Source: Leptospirillum sp.
Lineage (GTDB): Bacteria > Nitrospirota > Leptospirillia > Leptospirillales > Leptospirillaceae
Direction: 5' to 3'
Assembly (NCBI GenBank): GCA_027346125.1
Contig: DAIEST010000186.1
Span: 1-5,529, forward strand
DNA length: 5,529 nucleotides
Shown: in pieces, positions 2,779-5,529 of the stretch
Position numbering within the stretch: position 1 is the stretch's first letter
Layout: every line of letters starts with the position of its first letter
The notes under the pieces: generated by a model
What the model saw: the letters and a program-made list of their open reading frames with translations, nothing else
What the model was told of the DNA's origin: nothing
The model's database searches: none
Translations under genes and position numbers: made by a program

Positions 2779-5529
2779 TCAAGGAAGCACTCCGTTTTCC
2801 TCGTCGACAACCTGACATTCCATGAGGATTTTCTCCCAGGTTCTCGGCCGCCTGGACTGAATCCTCCCGGCAAGCTCCTTTCCGATCCGCTGGGCCCCTA
2901 CCCGTTCCACGACACGATAGAAGGATTCGGAGCCTTCCCGGTGCGACGCCACACATTCCAGGACATCCTGAACGACCGGAACGACCACTTCCTCCGTCAG
3001 TCCCTTGAGGATGACTTCTCCGAGGTGCACCCCGCCTTCCATGCTTCCCCCCAGGAAGAGCGAATAGGAATACCGGCGGTCTCCATTCAGCATCGTCATC
3101 CCTCCGGAAAGCCCGATGTCGGCGATCTGGTGTTTCGCGCAACTGTTGGGGCACCCCGAAACAGAGATCTGGATCCCCTCAAAAAAGCGGGATGCCGCAT
3201 CCGAGACAAAGGCCACCTCCTGGAGAAGGGAATGGGCGACGCCCTGGGCGTCAGTCACCGCCAGGACACAGAACTCCGTGCCCGGGCAGGCCACGACATT
3301 CTGGCTGGCCGATTCGAGGATCGGGGAAAGCTTCAGTCGCTTCACCCCCCGCAGAAGTTTTGACGACTGCCGCACGGGAACGTCCTGAATCTCGATATTC
3401 TGTTCCTTGGTCAGTTGAAGCGACTGTTTCCCGTAGCGCCCGGCCAGATCCGCCAGACCGGAAAGCTGGGCCGCACGGATCTCCCCGAGTGGCAGATGAA
3501 TCGGAACCCGAACCTCTCCGGACCGTCTCTGTGGGTAGCACCCCGCTTCCAGGTCCTGTCTGAACCAGACATGGTCCCTGGCATCCGGGGGGGACCGATG
3601 GAGGTCCATCCTCCGCTCGACGTCGTCCCAGGGGATTTCATTGTTTTCCGGCAGGAACCGTTTTCCGTGGAACACCTGCTCGAACAGGCGGGAAAACTTC
3701 TCCTCCCCCCAGAGGTCCAGAAGCCATTTCAGGCGGGACTTGGCCTTGGTCCGAATCCCGAACTTCGAGTAGATCTCGAAGACGGCTTCACAGGCGGGAA
3801 GAACGTCCCGAACGGAAACGAATTCCTTCAGCTTGAACCCGAGCGCCGGATGGGCGCCCAGACTGCCACCGGCCCACATCTCGAATCCGGCGGAAAACGT
3901 CCGTCCATCGGCTCCGGGAACCCGGATCGCCCGGAATCCCAGGTCGTTGATGGCCACATCGGGATCGCAGGCAGGGCAGGCAGAGAACAGGATGTTCAGG
4001 CGATTCGGGAGAGCCGGGTTGATGTAGTCGGACCTCCGCACAAAAAAATCGCTGATGGCCATGGCAAGGGGTTCCACATCCATCACGGCATCCGGACCGG
4101 TGCCGCCATGGGGGCAGGCCATGACGTTCCTCATGGTATGTCCGCAACTGGAGCGTGTGGAAAGTCCCACCGCAGAGAGAGTCTCCCATATCGTCCGGAC
4201 GTTCTTGAGCTGGACCCAGTGAAACTCGAAGTTCTGTCGGGTGGAAACGTGAACCCAACCGCCAGCATACCGCTCGGAGAGATCGGCAACGGCTTTTGCC
4301 TGGTCAGACGACAGTCTTCCCGCCGGAACCCGGATCCGGAGCATGAAGAAGCCCGGATGCTTCTGACTGCAGATCCCATAGGTTTTAAGCCGGTAGAAAT
4401 CGTCTTCGGACAACGCCCGGATATCCTTTTCGAAAATTTCGTCGAAATCGAGTCCCAGCCCCTCTTTCTTGATCCGGTCGATTTCAAGCCCCTTGGGGTA
4501 GGCCGGAGGATATTCGGACAGCAGGGTTCTCATCAGCACGGGTTCCGGCTGTTCCATCGGCGCCGGAGAAGGAGAAACGACCGGACCGGCAGGAACGGAC
4601 GCATGCATGGCAACAAGATCGGAGACCTCCTGGGAACATCCTCCGCATCCGGTGCTGGCCTTCGTGTGGACGGAAACCTCTTCCCGGGAGGTGAGACCTT
4701 TCGTCCTGACCGCCTGGACAATGGTTTCCCGCGTCACCCCATGGCAAAGACAGACCAGTTCATGCCCTTCCGCCTCCCCCGGAACCGGGTCTCCCGCCTT
4801 TCCCAGAAGGGAAGCCCGAAAAGAATCGGCGGACACTCCGGCTTCGATCAGATGGATCGCCCTGGCCCCCTCCGGGGCATCTCCCACCAGAATGGCCCCC
4901 AGAAGACGGTCCTCCTGGAAAATGAATTTCTTGTAGATTCCCCGATGCCCGTCCATCATGACGATCTCTTCCGAGCCGGAATCACCTTCCAGTTTCCCCG
5001 ACGAGACCACCGCAATCCCGGAGACTTTCAGACGGGTCGAACACTGGGTCCCTTCATAGCGGATCCCGGGCTCCTCTCCTCCCCGGAGCAGATGATGGGC
5101 AATCACCCGGGCCTGCTCTTTCAGCGGAGCGATCAGTCCGTAGCACGTTCCCCTGTGCTCCGCGACATCCCCGATGGCAAAGATTCCGGGGATGCCGGTC
5201 CGGAGGGCATCGTCCACCAGAACGCCCCGATTGCAGGGGATCCCGGCAACCCGGGCAAGGGTCAGGTCCGGGAGAACTCCCGCACAGACCAGGACAAGAT
5301 CGGCCGCCAGAGTCTCCCCGTCGCGAAGCCGGACCGACTCGACAGCCTCGCCCCCGGAAATCTCTTCCAGGACGGCATTCAACCGGATCCCGATCCCCAG
5401 CTTTTCGATCTCGTTCTTCAAAAACGACCCGCCCATCGCGTCAAGCTGCTGATCCATCACGCGATCCTTCAGGTGAAGGACCGTCACGTCCATTCCCAGG
5501 TCCAAAAGCCCCTTGGCCGCTTCGAGCCC
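2779..5529 (-). CDS. NirB/NirA-type fusion: NAD(P)H-dependent assimilatory nitrite reductase, 5' end missing
   Basis: The frame runs off the right edge, so the N-terminal FAD-binding part is missing; 916 residues are visible (numbered from the edge). Residues 1-240 are the pyridine-nucleotide-disulfide oxidoreductase part (GLEAAKGLLDLG at 1-12; FAD-binding IFAIGD at 116-121). A BFD-like [2Fe-2S] domain has Cys260, 262, 295 and 298. A proline-rich linker spans 313-330. Then comes a two-half sirohaem reductase. First half: ferredoxin-like FFMLRIRVPAG (394-404), STRQNFEFHW (429-438), LPNRLN (507-512). Second half: VRVPIHLPLGEI (673-684), TKEQNIEI (707-714) and cluster ligands Cys748, 754, 793 and 797 (C-x5-C, C-x3-C). 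The inferred reaction is six-electron nitrite reduction to ammonium in the cytoplasm. Asn512 at the second pocket position matches plant NirA and differs from the Lys of sulfite reductases. The TTG at 5505 is internal. Standard NirB has one reductase half; this has two. Sulfite reductase remains a weaker alternative. Confidence 0.9.
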   Translation of the reverse strand, partial: GLEAAKGLLDLGMDVTVLHLKDRVMDQQLDAMGGSFLKNEIEKLGIGIRLNAVLEEISGGEAVESVRLRDGETLAADLVLVCAGVLPDLTLARVAGIPCNRGVLVDDALRTGIPGIFAIGDVAEHRGTCYGLIAPLKEQARVIAHHLLRGGEEPGIRYEGTQCSTRLKVSGIAVVSSGKLEGDSGSEEIVMMDGHRGIYKKFIFQEDRLLGAILVGDAPEGARAIHLIEAGVSADSFRASLLGKAGDPVPGEAEGHELVCLCHGVTRETIVQAVRTKGLTSREEVSVHTKASTGCGGCSQEVSDLVAMHASVPAGPVVSPSPAPMEQPEPVLMRTLLSEYPPAYPKGLEIDRIKKEGLGLDFDEIFEKDIRALSEDDFYRLKTYGICSQKHPGFFMLRIRVPAGRLSSDQAKAVADLSERYAGGWVHVSTRQNFEFHWVQLKNVRTIWETLSAVGLSTRSSCGHTMRNVMACPHGGTGPDAVMDVEPLAMAISDFFVRRSDYINPALPNRLNILFSACPACDPDVAINDLGFRAIRVPGADGRTFSAGFEMWAGGSLGAHPALGFKLKEFVSVRDVLPACEAVFEIYSKFGIRTKAKSRLKWLLDLWGEEKFSRLFEQVFHGKRFLPENNEIPWDDVERRMDLHRSPPDARDHVWFRQDLEAGCYPQRRSGEVRVPIHLPLGEIRAAQLSGLADLAGRYGKQSLQLTKEQNIEIQDVPVRQSSKLLRGVKRLKLSPILESASQNVVACPGTEFCVLAVTDAQGVAHSLLQEVAFVSDAASRFFEGIQISVSGCPNSCAKHQIADIGLSGGMTMLNGDRRYSYSLFLGGSMEGGVHLGEVILKGLTEEVVVPVVQDVLECVASHREGSESFYRVVERVGAQRIGKELAGRIQSRRPRTWEKILMECQVVDEENGVLP

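Noticed and set aside
2587..3363. Long plus-strand open frame (258 codons)
   Set aside because: It lies opposite the conserved sirohaem-binding part of the reductase and its translation is proline/arginine-rich with no family pattern; it is an antisense shadow of GC-rich coding DNA.
3788..4258. Minus-strand open frame (156 codons) inside the reductase gene
   Set aside because: It is the same strand in another frame within a strongly conserved domain, so coincidental.
2779..4500. Sulfite reductase (CysI-like) as the main reading of the catalytic half
   Set aside because: The pocket motif has Asn rather than the second Lys of CysI, and the neighbour is a nitrogen-regulatory P-II gene with no cysteine-biosynthesis genes in view. 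It is kept only as a weaker alternative.
5503..5505. TTG at 5505 as the start codon of the long reductase gene
   Set aside because: The frame continues upstream to the edge as GLEAAKGL, which matches the NirB nucleotide-binding helix. The true start lies outside the window.
1..5529. tRNA, rRNA, CRISPR array, insertion sequence or attachment site
   Set aside because: I saw no cloverleaf with a T-loop motif, no regularly spaced repeats, no transposase and no terminal inverted repeats with target duplication.

Overview
The window looks like a bacterial chromosome of moderately high G+C, with ordinary bacterial start and stop signals and dense coding. It holds four recognisable protein genes. 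The gene content (assimilatory nitrite reduction beside a P-II protein of the NifI1 type) and general sequence style remind me of acidophilic Nitrospirota such as Leptospirillum. That taxonomic guess is low-confidence and comes from memory.

Layout, left to right. Positions 1-272 hold no gene I can support. Positions 273-1166 (minus) encode a LysR-family transcription regulator. Across an AT-rich 131-base gap is a divergently transcribed 10-helix EamA/DMT-family transporter (1298-2224, plus). The gap carries a palindromic LysR-type site and two inverted copies of a GGATTATnTCAT element, so it is probably the shared control region of this pair. The transporter converges on a small P-II family signalling protein (2277-2621, minus), with overlapping GC-rich hairpins between the two stop codons. 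Upstream of the P-II gene on the same strand is a very long gene (2779 to the right edge, minus) that runs off the window at its 5' end.

The long gene is the most notable item. Its visible 916 residues join three parts: the pyridine-nucleotide/FAD reductase and a single BFD-type [2Fe-2S] domain of a NirB-like NAD(P)H nitrite reductase; a proline-rich linker; and a complete two-half sirohaem/[4Fe-4S] reductase of the NirA/CysI type. Standard NirB carries only one such half. The inferred route is NAD(P)H to FAD to [2Fe-2S] to [4Fe-4S]-sirohaem to nitrite, giving ammonium, all in one polypeptide. An Asn at a substrate-pocket position favours nitrite over sulfite.

The P-II gene follows 157 bases downstream on the same strand. 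It probably links nitrite assimilation to nitrogen/2-oxoglutarate status. The LysR/DMT pair may be a separate unit, since nothing in the sequence ties it directly to nitrite metabolism.
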